The notes: generated from the letters alone by a model not told the origin. A stretch of DNA of 64,000 bases from Plenodomus lindquistii (GCA_025504975.1 JANUWI010000001.1:5251719-5315718), one strand, 5' to 3'; shown: positions 1 to 15,688, numbered from the stretch's first letter. Made by a program: numbers and translations.

Positions 1-186
1 AATTTCTATTTTAATCTATATCTATTAATACTATAGCTTTTATTAGTATTTATATTTCTATATTTTTCTACGTAAAGCTCTTTTACGCTTATAGATTTTC
101 TACTAATACTATTTTAATATAGTCTAAAGCCTAGAAAGCTACCTGCGTTTACGTTGCTACTACACGCGTTTAGCGCGCTATACTTT

Positions 187-447
187 TACTTTTACTTTTA
201 CTTTTATTTATATCTACTTTGCGTTTATATAGTTACCTATGTAAAAAGCGTACTCTTTTACTTTCTTTACTTAAATTTTTAGGTAGAGAGACCTCTAAAA
301 CTTTTTTCTTCTCTAGAAAGTTTTATATCTTTTTTAACCCCTTTACTTTTTCTACTCTACGCTGCCCTCCCCCCTACACCTCTAAAAAAAAAAGAAGAAA
401 AAAAAGAAAAAAGTAAAGTGTACTACTACTACTACTACTACTACTAC
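187..447. repeat. Simple repeats (TTTTAC, poly-A, TAC)
   Basis: A short TTTTAC-type tract (about 187-210), an A/G-rich tract (about 385-413) and about nine TAC triplets (421-447) follow one another. The only open frame here, 219-416, translates to Lys/Arg/Phe-rich low-complexity peptide and is not credible as a gene. Confidence 0.7.
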
Positions 448-759
448 GCTAGCTAGTATATAGTCCTATTATAGTAATTCTATAAAAAAACGCGCTATTT
501 TTTATTTAAACTACGTACGTAGCGCTTTTATATAAAGTAATAAGCGCTACTAGAACTATAATAGAATTTATAGTAAAAGCTACTAGCTTTATACTTTTAG
601 ATATTTGTACTAACCTATATAAATAGATAATTTTATTAGTTAAATAAGCTTTACTAATTCTAGTATAGCTCTGCTTTTACTTTCTACTACTTTTAGGTAT
701 TTATTACTTTTAAAGCTATAGAAATAAATAAAAATAAGTTTAAACGCCTACGCTATAAA

Positions 760-3700
760 CTCTATCTACTTTTAAAAGTACTAAAAAAAGAAAAGAATAA
801 GCTTTCTACTTTTAGCGCGGCCTTTATTACTAGTAAGTAAGCTAGTTTTTTTTTATAATATAAAAATATTAAAAAGTTAATTAGTAAGCTTATTAATAAA
901 GTAATAAAGTAGATCTAGCTTTTTTTTTAGGCGCTGCTACTAAATATAGCCTATAAATTTTTTAAAAATAGGCTTTAGCCTATGTATTATATTATATAAA
1001 TATAAATAGAGATTATTAAATAATTACTTATTTTACTCTAGTAATATTATAATTTTAGCTTTTATATTTTATAGCTTTAAATAATCTTTAAAAGTATTAA
1101 AAGATTATTTAAAGAGATTTTTAGTAAGCCTATCTGCTAGTATTTTATTTATAAAAAGGTAGCTAATTATAAAGGATTTTTTTTTATATTCTTGCCTAAG
1201 CTATATATTCTATATATTAATATATTATAGCTTTATAGTAATACGTTCTCTTTTACCTATAATAAACTAGATTATTTATTAATTATTATAGAAGATTTTA
1301 TATAGCTTAGGTACAGGTACGTAGAGCTTCTAGAGGAATTTTTAAAGCTCTATTAACTCTTTAGTAACGTATTTAAAAGATAGTAGCTTAGCTTTAGTTA
1401 TTAACATTATAATAGTTACTTAATAAGCTGCTTTTTATATAATTACTTTTCTATAAAGTATAATAATATAGCTCTAGAATAAGCGTTATATTTTAATATT
1501 ATTTATAAAAAAAATATTACTATATATTATAAACTTTAAATTACTCTAGCTATACTATATTATATAATACTTTATTTAGTAAAAATATAGAATTGTTTAG
1601 TAAACAGCTTTAAAATGCTATAGAGTAGAGTTAGTAAGATATTATAAAAGTTTAGAGGTAGTAAACGTAATATCTAGGCGCACTATTATAGTAGTATATA
1701 AAATAGATCTAATTATTTTCTAATACTTTTTAATCTACTATTTAGTAGCTTCTCTAGTGCTTTTTTTTAGCTTAGAGCTTAGAAGCGGCGTGTTAGAAAA
1801 GTAGGTAGAGTCTACTACACTAAACTTCTTTAAAATCTTATTAATATACTTATTATAGATAAATAAAATTATTTTTTTTATTTAATTTTTAATTACTTAT
1901 ATCTCTAGAAACTATTTAATTAATCTTTTATTCTTTATCTAATATTTATTTTTAAAAGTTATTACTACCTAGTAAGCTTGTATAATATTACTTTAGTAAT
2001 ATATAATTAGAATATTATTAACGTAGAAAAGTAAGTAGATTTTTTAATTAGGCGTATAGAAAAGATATAGTTTTTTTTTTAAAGTAATTAAACTAAGCTA
2101 TTTAAAAGTTATAGAGAGCTTCTAGTACTATAGAAATAGTAAGTTATAAAAGCTATATAAAGTTTAGAGTAGTAGTACGCATTTGCCTGCAAGTTTATAG
2201 CTATCTAGTAGTTTATAAATAACGTTATTTTAGTAATCTATAGAGGTATTTAGAAATACTCTAATAATATTATACTAGTTTATTTTAAAGTTTTAGTAAG
2301 CTATAATAGCTATAGCTAGCTAGAAGGTGTAAAACATAAGTATTATAGCGTATATTAAATAGAGCGTATTAATAAGCTAGAGATTACTTTATACTACTAT
2401 CTAAGCTTTATACTTTAGAAAATATCTATTTTTATTAAGCTTATAAGTAAATACCTATTTAAAAAGAAATAGCTGCTTTTAGGCTGTAGAGCGCTCTATA
2501 ATCTTCTAGATACTTTTAGAATAGAGTATATTAATTTTTTAGTTATAAGCTTAGTAAAATAATAGTTTAAAAAAGTGTATATAGAGATCTTTCTATTTAG
2601 TAAAAAGCTTTAAAAGTTTATTTTAGTAGATTTTTCTAATTTTTAAGTTTTAGAATCTAGTAGTTCTATAAATAGCTACTTTAATTACTGCGTAAATAGT
2701 AGCGTATTTTTAGTAAGTATAAATAAAGGCTTAGTTTAAAAAATTCTAGAGAAAATCCTCTATATTAATTCTATTTAAAAGATTATATATAAAGTATACT
2801 CTAGAAGCAGTATTACTCTCTAATACTAAAGTATTAGAATTCTCTCTACAGACTTTTTTACTTCTATAAATAGGTAATCTATCTCTAGTTATTATAGAGT
2901 ATAGAAGAGGTAGGCGTACTTATTATATAGCTATAGATACTATTTTAGGCAGTGCTATAGAAGTAGTAGTTATCTAAAAAGTAGCTAGTTATTAAATTTT
3001 AAACGCTTTATAAAGCGCTTTATTAATATTATAATAAAAGTTTTCTAAAATTTTATTAATATTAGGTAGCAGGCCTACTTTTATAGAATAAAGCTTATTC
3101 TATAGGCTACTACTATAATAGCTAGGCCTAATAGAGTTAGGTATAGGCTCTAGAGTATATAAACTAGAAAGGCTATTTAAATCTACGTTAATTTTTTATA
3201 ACGCGCTAGCTAAGCGTGCTACTAATAATAGAAAAAGCTTTTATAGTGCTTAATAATTAGATTAGCTATCTAGATTATTAGCTACTACTATATTCTCTCT
3301 ACCCTCTAGCTAATAAGCTAGGTTTAATTTATATAGTACTACTTTTATATTATTAGGCTTATTTACAGCTTTAAAAAGTTAATTAAACTAATTAAAATTT
3401 TTAGGCTTATCCTTCTCTATTTCTAGTACTAATACTATTTATTATAGCTTTTCTATTATCTAAAAAGCCGGCTTTTTAGAGTTATAGAAAAAATCTTTAT
3501 TAAAAGTAATATTACGTATAGTAATAATAGAGTTAAGCTTAGAGATTTATATTTTATATATATTAGATAATCTATATTCTACTAGATATCTAATATAGCT
3601 CTATAGAGTTACTTTAAAACTTTGTTTATAACGCCTAGCTGCTCTATCTCTATTAAAAGAATAGGCTCTATAGCTATAGGCGTAAATACTACTTTAATCT

Positions 3701-5950
3701 AGCTATAGATTAGCTATCTAAAGCTTAATTTACGCTAGTTAATACTATTTAAACTACCTCTAAAACTATTAAAAAAGCGTTTTATTTAGAAACTATATAT
3801 TTTAAACTTAGAATAAGCTTATATTATATAGCTACGTTACTGCTTTAATAATATAAAGCTATAACTTTTTAAATAGATTAGCTATAATTTTTATTTTAAT
3901 TTACTTTATAATAGTTTTTTTACTTATTTTTTCTAGCCTACTATTTAGCTTATAGGTATAAAAAGGTAAGCTTTTACTTTTAATACCTTTATTTTCTATT
4001 TATATTTTAAAATCTAATAATTTATACTAGAGGAGCGTTGCTGTATTATTATTTTATATAATAATATAGATTTTAAGCTTATACTAAATACAGATTATAC
4101 TCTAGAATATTTTAAAAATACTAAAAATCTCTTTTATTTTTTTTTCTATAAGGCTATAGGTATAAAGCTTACTGCTATAATTATCCTTAATAATAAGTAT
4201 TTACTATTCTCTAGAGCTTCTCTATAGTATATTAAAAAGATTTTATAATACTTTCTAATATAGCTAAATAGGCTATTTTTAAAGCCTTTATAAAATAACT
4301 TAGCTAGTATAAGTTACAGCGTAGTATTTATATTTTTTCTATAAAATACTATTTATCTATATACTTCTAGTATGCTTTATAAATGTTTAGAGCGCTTCTA
4401 GGCTAAAATAGCTAGATCTAGTATACTAAAGCTCCTCTAAATTAAAGTATAGGTAGGTAGTAAAAAATCTTTTTATTAAAGCTAAAATTATACTTATAGC
4501 TAAAGAGTAGATAGTAATAGACTTATATTCTATAAAAGTTAAATTCTATTTATATATTAACTAGGCTAATATAACGCTTTTTTTATAACTACTATATTAT
4601 AGTATTGCGTCTAGTTTAAAATACTACGCTTTTTTATTTTAGAGTAGAGCTTCTAATATAATATTAATATAGAACTTTTCTACTACTACTATATTAAGTA
4701 GTACTAAGTTCTCTATACGCTTTCTACGTGTTTCTATAAAAATATTTTTTATTATTTAGGTACCTATTTTAGAGATCTAGAAAAACTAAGTTTCTACTTT
4801 TACTATAGAGATCTTTTTACTTTTTTTAAAAGTGCCTAGCTTAAAATAATTAACTAAATTAACTAAATAGAGAGCGCCTCTATTATCTAAAATTATGCTT
4901 TTAGATAGTAAATAAGCGTTAAAATCTATAGTACTGTATACCCTATATATTATTATAGAGCTATTTAGTTATAGATTAATAAAAGCGGCCTAAATTGCTC
5001 TAGAGAAGCTTCTAGATTTTCTACTTTTAGCTTTTCTATCCTGTTTATTAGTAGAGCTTTTAGTTTTTACTATTTTTTTAAAAGATTTAAATTATAGCTT
5101 ATTAAAACGGGCTAATAGCTTTTTTTTCTTTTTATTTTCTATTTTATATAGTTTATTAATAAGCGCAGCTTTTACTTAGTAGTAATTCTTTAGGCTTTAT
5201 TTATAATCTCTATTATAGAGATACATAGCTAATTCTAAAGCTTCTATTAAACTATTATCTGTATCTATAGTAAAAAAGATTTTTTTTTCTCTATTTCTAG
5301 TATATAGTATATATTAGTAGAGTAATTTAGAGTAAATATAGCTAATTTACTTAAAAGTTAAAGTGCTAGTAGTGCGCTCTAGTACTTTATTTTTAATAAT
5401 TTTTTAATGTATAGATTTTACCTAGTTAGATAAAAGCTTTAGTATAAAAGCGTTTAAATAGTTATAAATAGTAATCTACTTTTTTACTTTATTAAACTTA
5501 TATACTCTAGCCTTTTTATAAAAAAGCGTTTACTTCTACTACTAGCAGCTTGCGTTATTAGTAGTATAGGCCTTTTATAGATAAGCTTAGTACTTAGCCT
5601 ATACCTAGTTTTTTATACTATTTTTACCTAGAGCTAATTTTTTTTTAAGTGCCTTTATAAAAGCTTGTAGAGTAATAGTTTTAGTTATAATAATATTAAA
5701 AAAATATAGTTAGAAGAGATTAGGCTTAACTATAGTATTAATCTACTTCTATATAGCTTTAAGCTTTTTACTTTTAATAAGCTATTAGCTTTTCTAGATT
5801 TTATACTAGGCTGCTTTAATTTTAAATAGCTTAATATTATTTTTAGTTAGAAAGTCTAGCTTATTAGGTTAGTTATTATAAAAAGTAGTAATAAGCTTTT
5901 TATTAGAATTATAGTATTACTAGATGCTCTAATTTATAGTAAGTAGCTAG
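760..5950 (-). mobile_element. RIP-degraded Ty1/copia retrotransposon pol relic
   Basis: Reading the minus strand around 2000-2060 gives YTPN*KIYLLFYVNNILII, which matches the copia reverse-transcriptase block around FYVDDI once GAT->AAT (TpG->TpA) and CAA/CAG->stop changes are allowed. Further upstream on the minus strand (near 4900) ILDNRGALYLVNLVN resembles the copia protease/GAG-pre region. Protease before RT on the same strand fits Ty1/copia order. Outer limits are estimated by analogy with the complete copia element at 15502-20690 (RT about 1.25 kb from the 3' end); I did not find its LTRs. Stops are so dense that it is certainly dead. Confidence 0.6.
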
Positions 5951-7221
5951 TACTATAGAAACTAGTTAGACTAGTTAGCTAGACTATTAAAAAGATATAT
6001 AGTAGCTATTATAGTAGTAATTATTAAAATTAGAGTATTAGTAATAATTAAAGCGTTTAAGCACCTGTTTTAAAGCGCTTCTATTAAAAAATAAAAAAAT
6101 AAATTAAGAATAAAAAAGCGCTGCTAGGTTTATAACTATTATAGAAATAGATATTTAGAAATAATTAGAAAATAGATTATTATATTACTAGCTAGAAAGA
6201 GATTATACTATATATACCTTTACTACGTAAAATTACGTAGGTAAAAGTAAAAAAGCTTTATAGAAGATTTTAAAATTAGATAGATACAGCGTTAGCTAAG
6301 TACTATATATATATAACACTTAAGTATTATACTAGATATTAAAATAAAAGTATATTTTAATTTTAATACTAGTATAGTTATATAGCTTAAGTAAAACTAT
6401 ATAAAAACCTACTAAAAACTACTATTAGTTTTACTATTATAACTAAAGGCAATTTTAAACGCTAGTAAAATTCTAGTTTAGTCTAAATATAGTATAATTA
6501 TAAATAGAGATTATTTACTACTAGTATATAATCTACTATAATTATAAAGTAAAAAGAATCTAATATACTAATTATAATATATCTAAAAAAGATAATATAG
6601 TATTATAGTAGGTAAAGGAAAAAGTAGATAACCTAAAAAATATTATATAGTAGAAAAAGTAAAATAGTAATATATAGAAGTATAACGTGCTAGCGCCTAG
6701 AGAAAAAAAGCTTAAGAAATAGAATAGCTATTAGATATATTTACTAGGTACGTACTAGTAATCTATATAAACTAATATTAAAAATCTATTTATTAATCTA
6801 AATATATCTATATTTACTAGCGTCTCTAATATAAATATAAGTAAATAAAATTATTATATAGATATAAATGTTATACTAGCTAAGTATATATTAAATAGTA
6901 TATTAATACGTGTATTAGTTTATAATATAACTTTAAAACTAGATTAGATAGTAATAGTTAATTAAACTAGACCTGTAGTAGCTTATATTTTACGTTCTAT
7001 AGCTCTATATAAACCTCTAGTAGTACTATAGCTATTAAACGTAAAACTAAAAAGCCTATAGAATAGATATAGACAACTCTAGTATAATAGTAAAGATTAA
7101 AGTAATATAGAAATACTAATATAAATCTAGTTATATAATACACTAGATATTATACTATAAAGTTAGAATATAGAGTTACTAGTAAATATATTTAATAATA
7201 CTTATATTAGTAAGTACTATA

Positions 7222-7256
7222 TAAAGGTTTTTAGAATTATATTCTAGAAAAGTTTA
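7222..7256. repeat. 35-bp palindromic repeat, copy a
   Basis: First of seven related 34-38-bp imperfect palindromes. The arms read TA(A/G)AGGTTT.. and ..AAACCTCTA with a central AATTATAT-type core; this copy has lost part of the right arm (AAAAGTTTA). It and copy b (10966) lie 3.7 kb apart in opposite orientation, as transposon ends might. Confidence 0.5.
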
Positions 7257-10200
7257 TATATATATAGACTAACTAGATATAAAGCTATTACTAGTCTAAC
7301 TTTAACTATTAATTATATAGTCTACTTAACACTTTACTTTTCTAAAATCTATAATAATTATACTATAGTAATAGTTTTAGTAATTACATTTTTACCTAAC
7401 CTAGTAATAGAGAAAGTAAAGTGTTAGAATAGGTAGATAGGTATAATTTACACCTATATATAGATAAAAAGCCTATAAATAGTAATAATAAAAAGAAGAT
7501 TATTATATATACTAATATAGTAGATTACGTAGTAGATAAATATATTATAAATGCTAAATTTTATACTTTATTTTATATATTACCTCTGCTCTCTAGAAGG
7601 CCGCGTATTAAATTACTAGCTATAATATAACTATTATTATAAGTAAATCTAATATAAAAAGAAATTTATCTAAGCTATAATAAAGTCTAGCTAATAGAGC
7701 TACTATAAATTACCTAAAAAACTACTATAAAAGAAATTAAATAATATATTTCTACTAACTATAAGTATAATACACTACGCTGCCTATATAGGTATTTATT
7801 ATACATAATATCTATACTATTTAAAAAGGTAATATAGTTTTTACCTATTCTATTTTTCTAACTATACGTACTTTTTAGTTTACTAAAACTATTAATATTA
7901 TACCTAAACGCTCTAAAATATATTTTATAGAAATTTATACTTACTAGATATAGCTTTAATTTAAACTATATAGAATCTAGGTATTCTATACTAAATATTA
8001 ATTTATTAGAGAAGAAATTCCTACGCTAGGCTAATATAGTACTAATTATAACTAAGTTTAATATAGATAGTATTTTATTTACTTCTATATACTTTATAGT
8101 ATTCTAGTTAGATATAAAGTAGATATTCTACCTATTATTTATCTAAACTATATATCTAAACTAGTATATTTTATTTTCTAGTCTAGATTTATAATATAAC
8201 AAATACATTTTAGTATATTTAAATAGGTAATAGAAATGTTTTATATTCTTCTTTTATATACTAATAAACTATGTTAATTTATCTAGTACTACTATAGTAT
8301 TAAAAAGCTAATATTTAGATAATTATATAATAGAGATCTAAATAGACTATATTTTTTTACTTACTTTTAATACTATATATATACGTAAATTTTACTATTA
8401 CTATTTTTACTTATTTCTAGAGATACATACTAAATTCTATGTTAAAAGTAAAATTATAATAGAAAAAAATTTAAATGCTATAAACGTAAAAGCTTTAATT
8501 ACTACGTATATATTAGAACCTTTATAGAATAATATTTTTAATTGCATTAGTATTCTACTAATAAACTTTCTAGGTTCTAATATATTTATAGAGCTAATTA
8601 TATTTATATAGAACTATAATATAAAACTTAGTATAAAAAGTATACTATTCTAGAATATATAAAATACATTTTAGGCTAATTTTAAATATTAATAGTAAAA
8701 AGAGTATATTAATATAAATAACTTTTAGGTAGATCTAGAATATAAAAGAATTATAACTAAAAACTATAGCATATTACTTTATAAAACAGCCTATAACTAA
8801 TAGATAGTTTTATAGCTATAAAAATAAAATAACTAGAATTAAAATATAGTAAAAAGTATAATATTTCTATAGATAGGTATATATATAGAAGTAATTAAAG
8901 CTAAGCTTATAAAAAATAATATTGCCTATATAAAAGGATTTACATTTTATAAAATATATAATATTAATAAAAAGTAGTTTACTACGCACTTTAAAAGCTA
9001 CTACTTTTTCTAAAATTTTTTATTTAAAGTTATTATATACTTATAGAATTAATTAAATATATAGGCTTAATTATAGCGTCTAGAAAAACATCTATTAAAA
9101 CTATACTAAAATTACCTATTTTAATATCTATAAACTACTAAAAAGTAGCTATATAGTACTCTAACATTTTTATTTTATATAATATATAGTAATTAATAAA
9201 AGTTCTATATTTTTCTAGAAGTTTTAGAAAACCTACTATCTAGTTTTAAAGTATTAGATATATAATTTTAACTAGAACTAGATCTAAACTAAACTATAGG
9301 CTAGAGGCATGTAAACTACTAGTACCTTTTAACTAAAAATATAAATACTTTCTAGATAGTAGAATATAATTAATAGATACTTATATTAGAAAAAGTAGCG
9401 TAATTAGTAGAATTTAGTTCTAGAATAAATATAACTATACTAGTATATAAATAAAAAAATAATAGTTTTATATTTATAGTAGCTACTTATATTTTACGCT
9501 TATTACTTAGTTATTTTAATCTCTATTAATTACTTTTAGTATAGAAAGGAAAGCTGTAGGTAAAAAGTTACTATTAAAATAATTTCTAAAGAATAATTTT
9601 ATACTTTAACTTTATATTCTAAAAAAGATATAGACTAAACCTAGGTAAATAAGTAGTATTCTATAGTATAATATAGTTACTATATAAATTAGAGATATAG
9701 AGTACCTCTATACCTACTTTTTAGATTAAAGCTAACCTATATTTTAATATTAGTATAAACGCTTTATAGTCTACTTTATAAGTTAGAATAGAAGCTATTA
9801 CTACAAAAACTAAAGAGGGAAAAATTAAAGATCTAATCTAAAGAAAATTAAAAGAGAATATTTAGATATATAGTATAGACTACTACTTAGTTATAGACAT
9901 TTTTATAATACTAGCCTAAATATGTATTTAAAAATATAACCTCTATATTCTATAAACTATAGAGACCTGCTAGCAAAAATATAACTCTAATATAGAGGAA
10001 AACTTTATAATATATACTAGGCTTTCTCTATTAATAGTTAAAAGCCTAGAAGTATTATACTTTAATACTATAGACTACTACTTTAAAAAAAAAAAATTAG
10101 GCGTTAAATAACCTAAAATTATATTTATAAAATTTAAATTAAAGTTAAAGCATTTTTTAATATAGAGTACTAGTTTATAGAGTAATAGAGTATTACTTTT

Positions 10201-10965
10201 ATTCTAACTAAGTAAAAAGTAACTAAACTAGAGAAAAAAAGTACTATATATCTAAAAAGTAGATAAAATAATAGTACTTATTTAAAAAGCAATTAATAAT
10301 ACTAATATTGTATAGTAAGTAATTAAAAAATTCTAAAATAATTTTAAGTTATTAGCTAGTATATATATCTAAGCTACGCTATATTATAAATAAAATAAAG
10401 TTTTTATACTAGCTAAAGTTTTATAATATAATATACTTGCAACGTAAATTATATAGGTAAAATAATTAGAACTAGAATATATAAAATAGATTTTTCTAAA
10501 ATTTAATAAAAATAATATATAGAAATATTAGCTAAGTAATAGTAAATCTAAGTACAGACTATTATCTATAGAGGTAGCTATTAATATTTATAAAAGATAG
10601 TATATAATAAATAAGTTTAATATACCTAAAATAGATAAGTTTCTACTAGTAGCTATAGTAAAAGATAGTAACCTAATTAGGCCTATTCTAGATATATTAG
10701 AAGAATTAGTAGTATTCTATAATAAAATAGAGAAAAATATAGAAAAAGAAATAGAAAAAAAAAAAAAAAAGATAATTAGCTGCTGTAACTAATTTAACAT
10801 GCGTAGATTTTATAACTAGATCTAATAGATAATAAGTTTAAAATAGAGCTAGATATAGATATATAGCGCGTTAAATACTAAATACGTATAACTAAAACTA
10901 TAGGTTAATAAAAATAAGCACCTCTATATATATAATTATAAATACTTTGCAGTAGGCCCTATATA

Positions 10966-11000
10966 TAGAGGTTTAAAAAATTACATCTCTATAACCTCTA
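10966..11000. repeat. 35-bp palindromic repeat, copy b
   Basis: Starts TAGAGGTTT and ends AACCTCTA around an ATTACAT core. It is in the opposite orientation to copies a, c and d, judged by the asymmetric centre. Confidence 0.6.
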
Positions 11001-11625
11001 TAGTAGCTAGGTAGATTTATAAATATTGCAATAGGTATAAATAGATATAGGCTTTAGTAATAGTTTAGTAAAAGTAATAAATTATATAATATACTTTTAC
11101 CTACGTAAGTTTACTACTACCTACCTCTACTCTACTTTTCTAGTAGTATAACTATAGTTTTTATTTTTACCTTTATATTTACTACTACGCGCTATTTTAA
11201 TTATAGCCTAAATACTAGGCTTAGTATAGAGGTATTAATACTACTTTCTCTACTTTTTTTTTTTTTCTTTACTTTCTACTTTCTACCTACTTACTTTTAA
11301 TTTACTAATATACTCTAGTTTAGGTACACTAACTTTATAGCTATCTATATACTTAGTAGACTTTTTAACTAGTAACTAGTTATTATATCTCTATAGCTAC
11401 CTCTAATATAGTATCTACTAGAAAAATAATAAGCTTAAAACTAAATAAGTAGGTAGTACTCTATATTTAATATATAGTTATTAACTATTAGTATAGTAAG
11501 TATATACTACCTTTAGAATTAGAAAGCCTAACTCTGCTATTATAACTAACCTCTAATAAAGTAAAAAAACCTTTCTAGTAGTGTAATATAAATAAAGTTA
11601 AAGGTATATCTAAGTATAACTTATA

Positions 11626-11660
11626 TAGAAGTTTTAGAAATATAATTCTAGAAACCTCTA
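11626..11660. repeat. 35-bp palindromic repeat, copy c
   Basis: Starts TAGAAGTTTTAGA and ends TCTAGAAACCTCTA, the same orientation as copy d. The G->A difference in the left arm is not in the usual RIP context. Confidence 0.6.
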
Positions 11661-14002
11661 TATACTATTATACTAATAAAAAATTTAGATAGTAAGTCTA
11701 TACTAGCACCTAGTGTTAGTAATAGAGATAATAATAGAAAAGGTGTTAGATTAGGCAGTCTAGTTATTTCTTTTCTAGACTTACTTTTTAATATATTTAT
11801 ACTATTACTTATAAATTAAGCTGCTTTAGCACCTCTAGATATATAGCCTTTAGTTTCTTTACTACTAGTAATAAACTATATACCTAGTTTAGAGTTATTA
11901 TTAAGTTTTATTAGAGTACTTACTAGTAATTTACTTTTATTCTAGTAATCTAACCTACTACCTAATACCTACTATAGATCTAGATAAGTAGGTATAATAT
12001 AGCCTCTAATACTATTACTATCTATAATACTAATACTAATTCTAAAGCAGTATAAGCTACTGCTTATAAAGTTTAAATTAGACTTATTTAAAAATACGCT
12101 ACTATTAAAGTAGTTTAGTCCTGTAGTAGAGTTTATACTAGCTATATTAAAAACTACGCTATAGAAACTTACTAAGAAATATAATAGAGATTCTAGTAAT
12201 ACTAATTTAGATAATAATACTAGACGCGTGTAGATTACTATAGTAGATAGTAATTTAGATATACTAATATTTAAAAGTTTAGTTAAAGCTAGTAGTAAAT
12301 ATAAATTAGAGTTAGAGTTAGAGTTAGATAATAAAGCTGTATTTAACCTAGCTAATATAGGTTTACTATTAGAAACTCTAACTACTTTAGCTATTTAACT
12401 TTATATAGTTAATTATAATAAAGGCGTCTAGCTTTTTAGAATTAGTAAATTTAAATAGACTAACTTTTTAATAAATAATCTAATAGTCTAAAATATATAA
12501 AAAGACTATAATTAATACTATATTAAAGCTAGCTAAAAAAAAAAAAAATATTAAAGTAGATCTAAGCCTAGATTACTAAACTTTCTAATATTATAAGCTT
12601 TAGGTTTATTAAACCTACTATAAATACTATATTAAATTATAAAGATATAGACTAGCTTTACCTCTATATAGAAAAGTTCTATTATCTAATAATATAAAAT
12701 TATTTAATAGACTAGTATATACATTTACTAAAAAAGGCTATTATATTTAGTTTAATAGGTTTTAAAACTAAGTATTATCTATAAATTAATATCTAACGTA
12801 ATATACAAGCCTAAAGCGTACTTTAGAAAAATAAAAAGCTATATTAGAAGCTACTAGATATAAATTTATAGTAGGACGAATTATTAGAAGGTTTAGAGAT
12901 TAGATTTTTAAAACTTTTAAAATTAAAGCTAAAGAAGCTAAAACGCTAGGTATTAAAAAAGATTTAGTAATAAATAAATAAGCGTAATAAAAAGGTAATA
13001 TAGACTAGAGGTAGTAGAGAATATTCTAATTCTAATTTAGATATTTAAATCCTTTATATTTGTAGCTACTTTTACTAAACTAAAAAGAATATATAATAAA
13101 AATAGTATAAACATAACATAGTATAAACCTAAATAGAAAAGTAAATTGTAACTAAAATAAAACGTATATTTAGTATCTAGTTTACTATTCTAGTTTAAAA
13201 CTTAGAATATAATATCTCTAGCCTAGTTAAAAAAATAGAGTTTATATAATAGAAGTATTGCTTAGCAGATTTAAAAGAAGCTAGGTAGAAAAAATAAGTA
13301 TTAGTAAAAGCTAGAATATTACTATAAAATAAACTTAAGCATTTTATATAGAATACTAATATAATAAAGGCTTTTATAATAGTTACTAGTTATATTATAA
13401 CAGCTACTAAAGCTTTTTTTAATAACTTTTTACACGTTAACGTATAATAGTAATATAAAAAGATTAAAAAGTACTACTTAAAAAAATTTAGTCTAGATAG
13501 TATACTAGAAATAAATCTAATACTAGAATTTATTAATAACGTAGTAGAATGTAACGCTAGCGCTATAGTAGTAGGCTTAGAGCTAATATAATACTCTCTA
13601 AATAATTTAATATCTAGTATAATAGTATAAAAGTAAATATATATAGAACTAGAAGACTAAAATAATACTATATTATTAGATACTAATTTACTTATATCTA
13701 CTAAATATAACTATAAACTTATTAAAATATAAATAAATATTATTAATAGCGCTAAGTTTTAGAATAATAGTCTATATAAAGCTCTATATAGATATTATAT
13801 TACTAACGCCTATGTTTTTAGCCTATCTAGATAGTCTCTAAAGTACGCGTTATAGTAGTAGCAAGTTCTAGTAGTATACTAGGCTACTAAGGTATTTAAC
13901 TAAAAACTAATACGTAGTAGACTTAATTATAATACTATTAGACTTAGTAAAACTCTAGAGTATAGTAGTAAAATTCTATTAGTAAATTATATTATAACTA
14001 TT

Positions 14003-14037
14003 TAGAGGTTCTAGAGATATAATTCTAGAAACCTCTA
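14003..14037. repeat. 35-bp palindromic repeat, copy d
   Basis: The best-preserved copy: TAGAGGTTCTAGA on the left and TCTAGAAACCTCTA on the right. With the inverted copy e at 21078 it brackets the complete copia element at 15502-20690, which suggests the retrotransposon landed inside a DNA transposon. Confidence 0.65.
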
Positions 14038-15501
14038 TATTTTTTTTATATTATTTATATACTAATAACTATAGAATGTATATAAAATAATTAAGTAGTA
14101 TAAATAGGCTTTTAATAATATAAAACTACTATACTATTTATAGTTTATTTTAACGCTACCTACTTTTATATTTTAGACTGTTAAAAAACTATGTAATTTA
14201 TCTAGTCTATTATAAATTATTATTTACTATAGTAGCTTAAATATTTAAAAGACTACTATAACTAAAGTTACTATAAAGTTACTACTAGAATATTAGGTTT
14301 AGAATATAACTATAAAAATTAATAACTAGATAATTATTATTAGTATATATAATACTTTTACGCTGTAATATAGCTCTAGCCTTTTTAATAACTAGATATA
14401 ATTAAAGTACTAGTTATATATAAAGTAAAAGGCGCTAGCCTATAATAAAAAATAGCTAGATAGGCTATATAGTTATTTATATAGTATTATTTATAATAAA
14501 GCGTAATATAGTTTTTATAATAAAAGTATATATTAGTAATTAGTAAAATACCTAGAAGCTAATAAAGTATAGTTATTTACTAGAAGCTTTACTTTCTAAA
14601 GTCTTTAGAACTATACTAGCTATATAGAGTTAATTAAATATCTAGAGTCTAGTAATTCTACTAAACATAGCAATAATTTACTAAAGTGTAAAAAAAAAAC
14701 TAATCTTTTTTTTTTTTTTTTTAATTATCTAGCTGTAAAGCTATAATTTATATAATACGCATTTAATAAGTTTATTATTTAGAACTCTAAACTTTCTAAT
14801 ATATAAAAAGGGTTACGTGTTTATAATATTCTAAAATATATTCTATTTTACTAGAATTACAATTTAGCTTATCTAATTAATAGTAAAGGTATTATTATAA
14901 AAAACTTTTCTAATTTTACCTACTATTCTATAGAGCTAATGTTTCCCTCTATAGTAGCTAAAATCTATAATAAAGCTAGTATAAAATAGATAAAGCAGCT
15001 CTATATTATTAATAGATAAAATAAAACTAAACTACCTATACTAAACCTTTATACGCACTAAATATTAGTACTTATAAATTAGTTTTTACTATTAGTATAT
15101 TTATATGCATACAATCTATACTATAAACTGCTAGTTAAAAAAAAAGAAGTAAAAAAAAGTCTAGTTAATTTACTTTCTACTTATAAAATAAAGTCTACTA
15201 GGTTTAATAATACTAACTTTTACTTTTAGTTTAATAAAAACTTTAAGCTTTTTAAAGCTATGCCTAATATTAGATCTAACTTTTATTACTATAGATAGCT
15301 GTTTACGTAACTTTTTAAATAAAAATAAAAATCTAATCTAGAGGCTTATAAATATAATATACTAATTCTAGATTATAAAAATAAAAAAAAAGTAACTAAT
15401 AAATAGGTTATTAAAGTTCTAATATGTTTTAGTCTAAAGTTAATAGTAATTTTCTAACTACTTACTTAATATTATATTATAGATAATAAAAAAGTTATTA
15501 T

Positions 15502-15688
15502 TATTAGATGTATAGTACTATTAAAAGTGCATAAAGATTAATAAATTTAATAAAAGTTAAAATTATTAATTATATCTTCTCTAAATATTACTTAGAAGGC
15601 TAGTTTTATTGCGTTAGCTATAGAGTGCGCTAGTGTACTCTGTACCCTACTTATTTACTAGCTCTAGAATAACTCTATTAATCTAATA
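15502..15688 (-). repeat. 3' LTR of the copia element
   Basis: 187 bp, near-identical to 20504-20690. It is less RIP-altered than its partner at several CpG/TpG sites (for example ...TGCGCTAGTGTACTC... against a CGCAC version). The preceding five bases are ATTAT, the left target duplication. Confidence 0.85.

Noticed and set aside
219..416. 65-codon gene with basic C-terminus
   Set aside because: The translation is low complexity from a poly-A/G tract within RIP-altered DNA.
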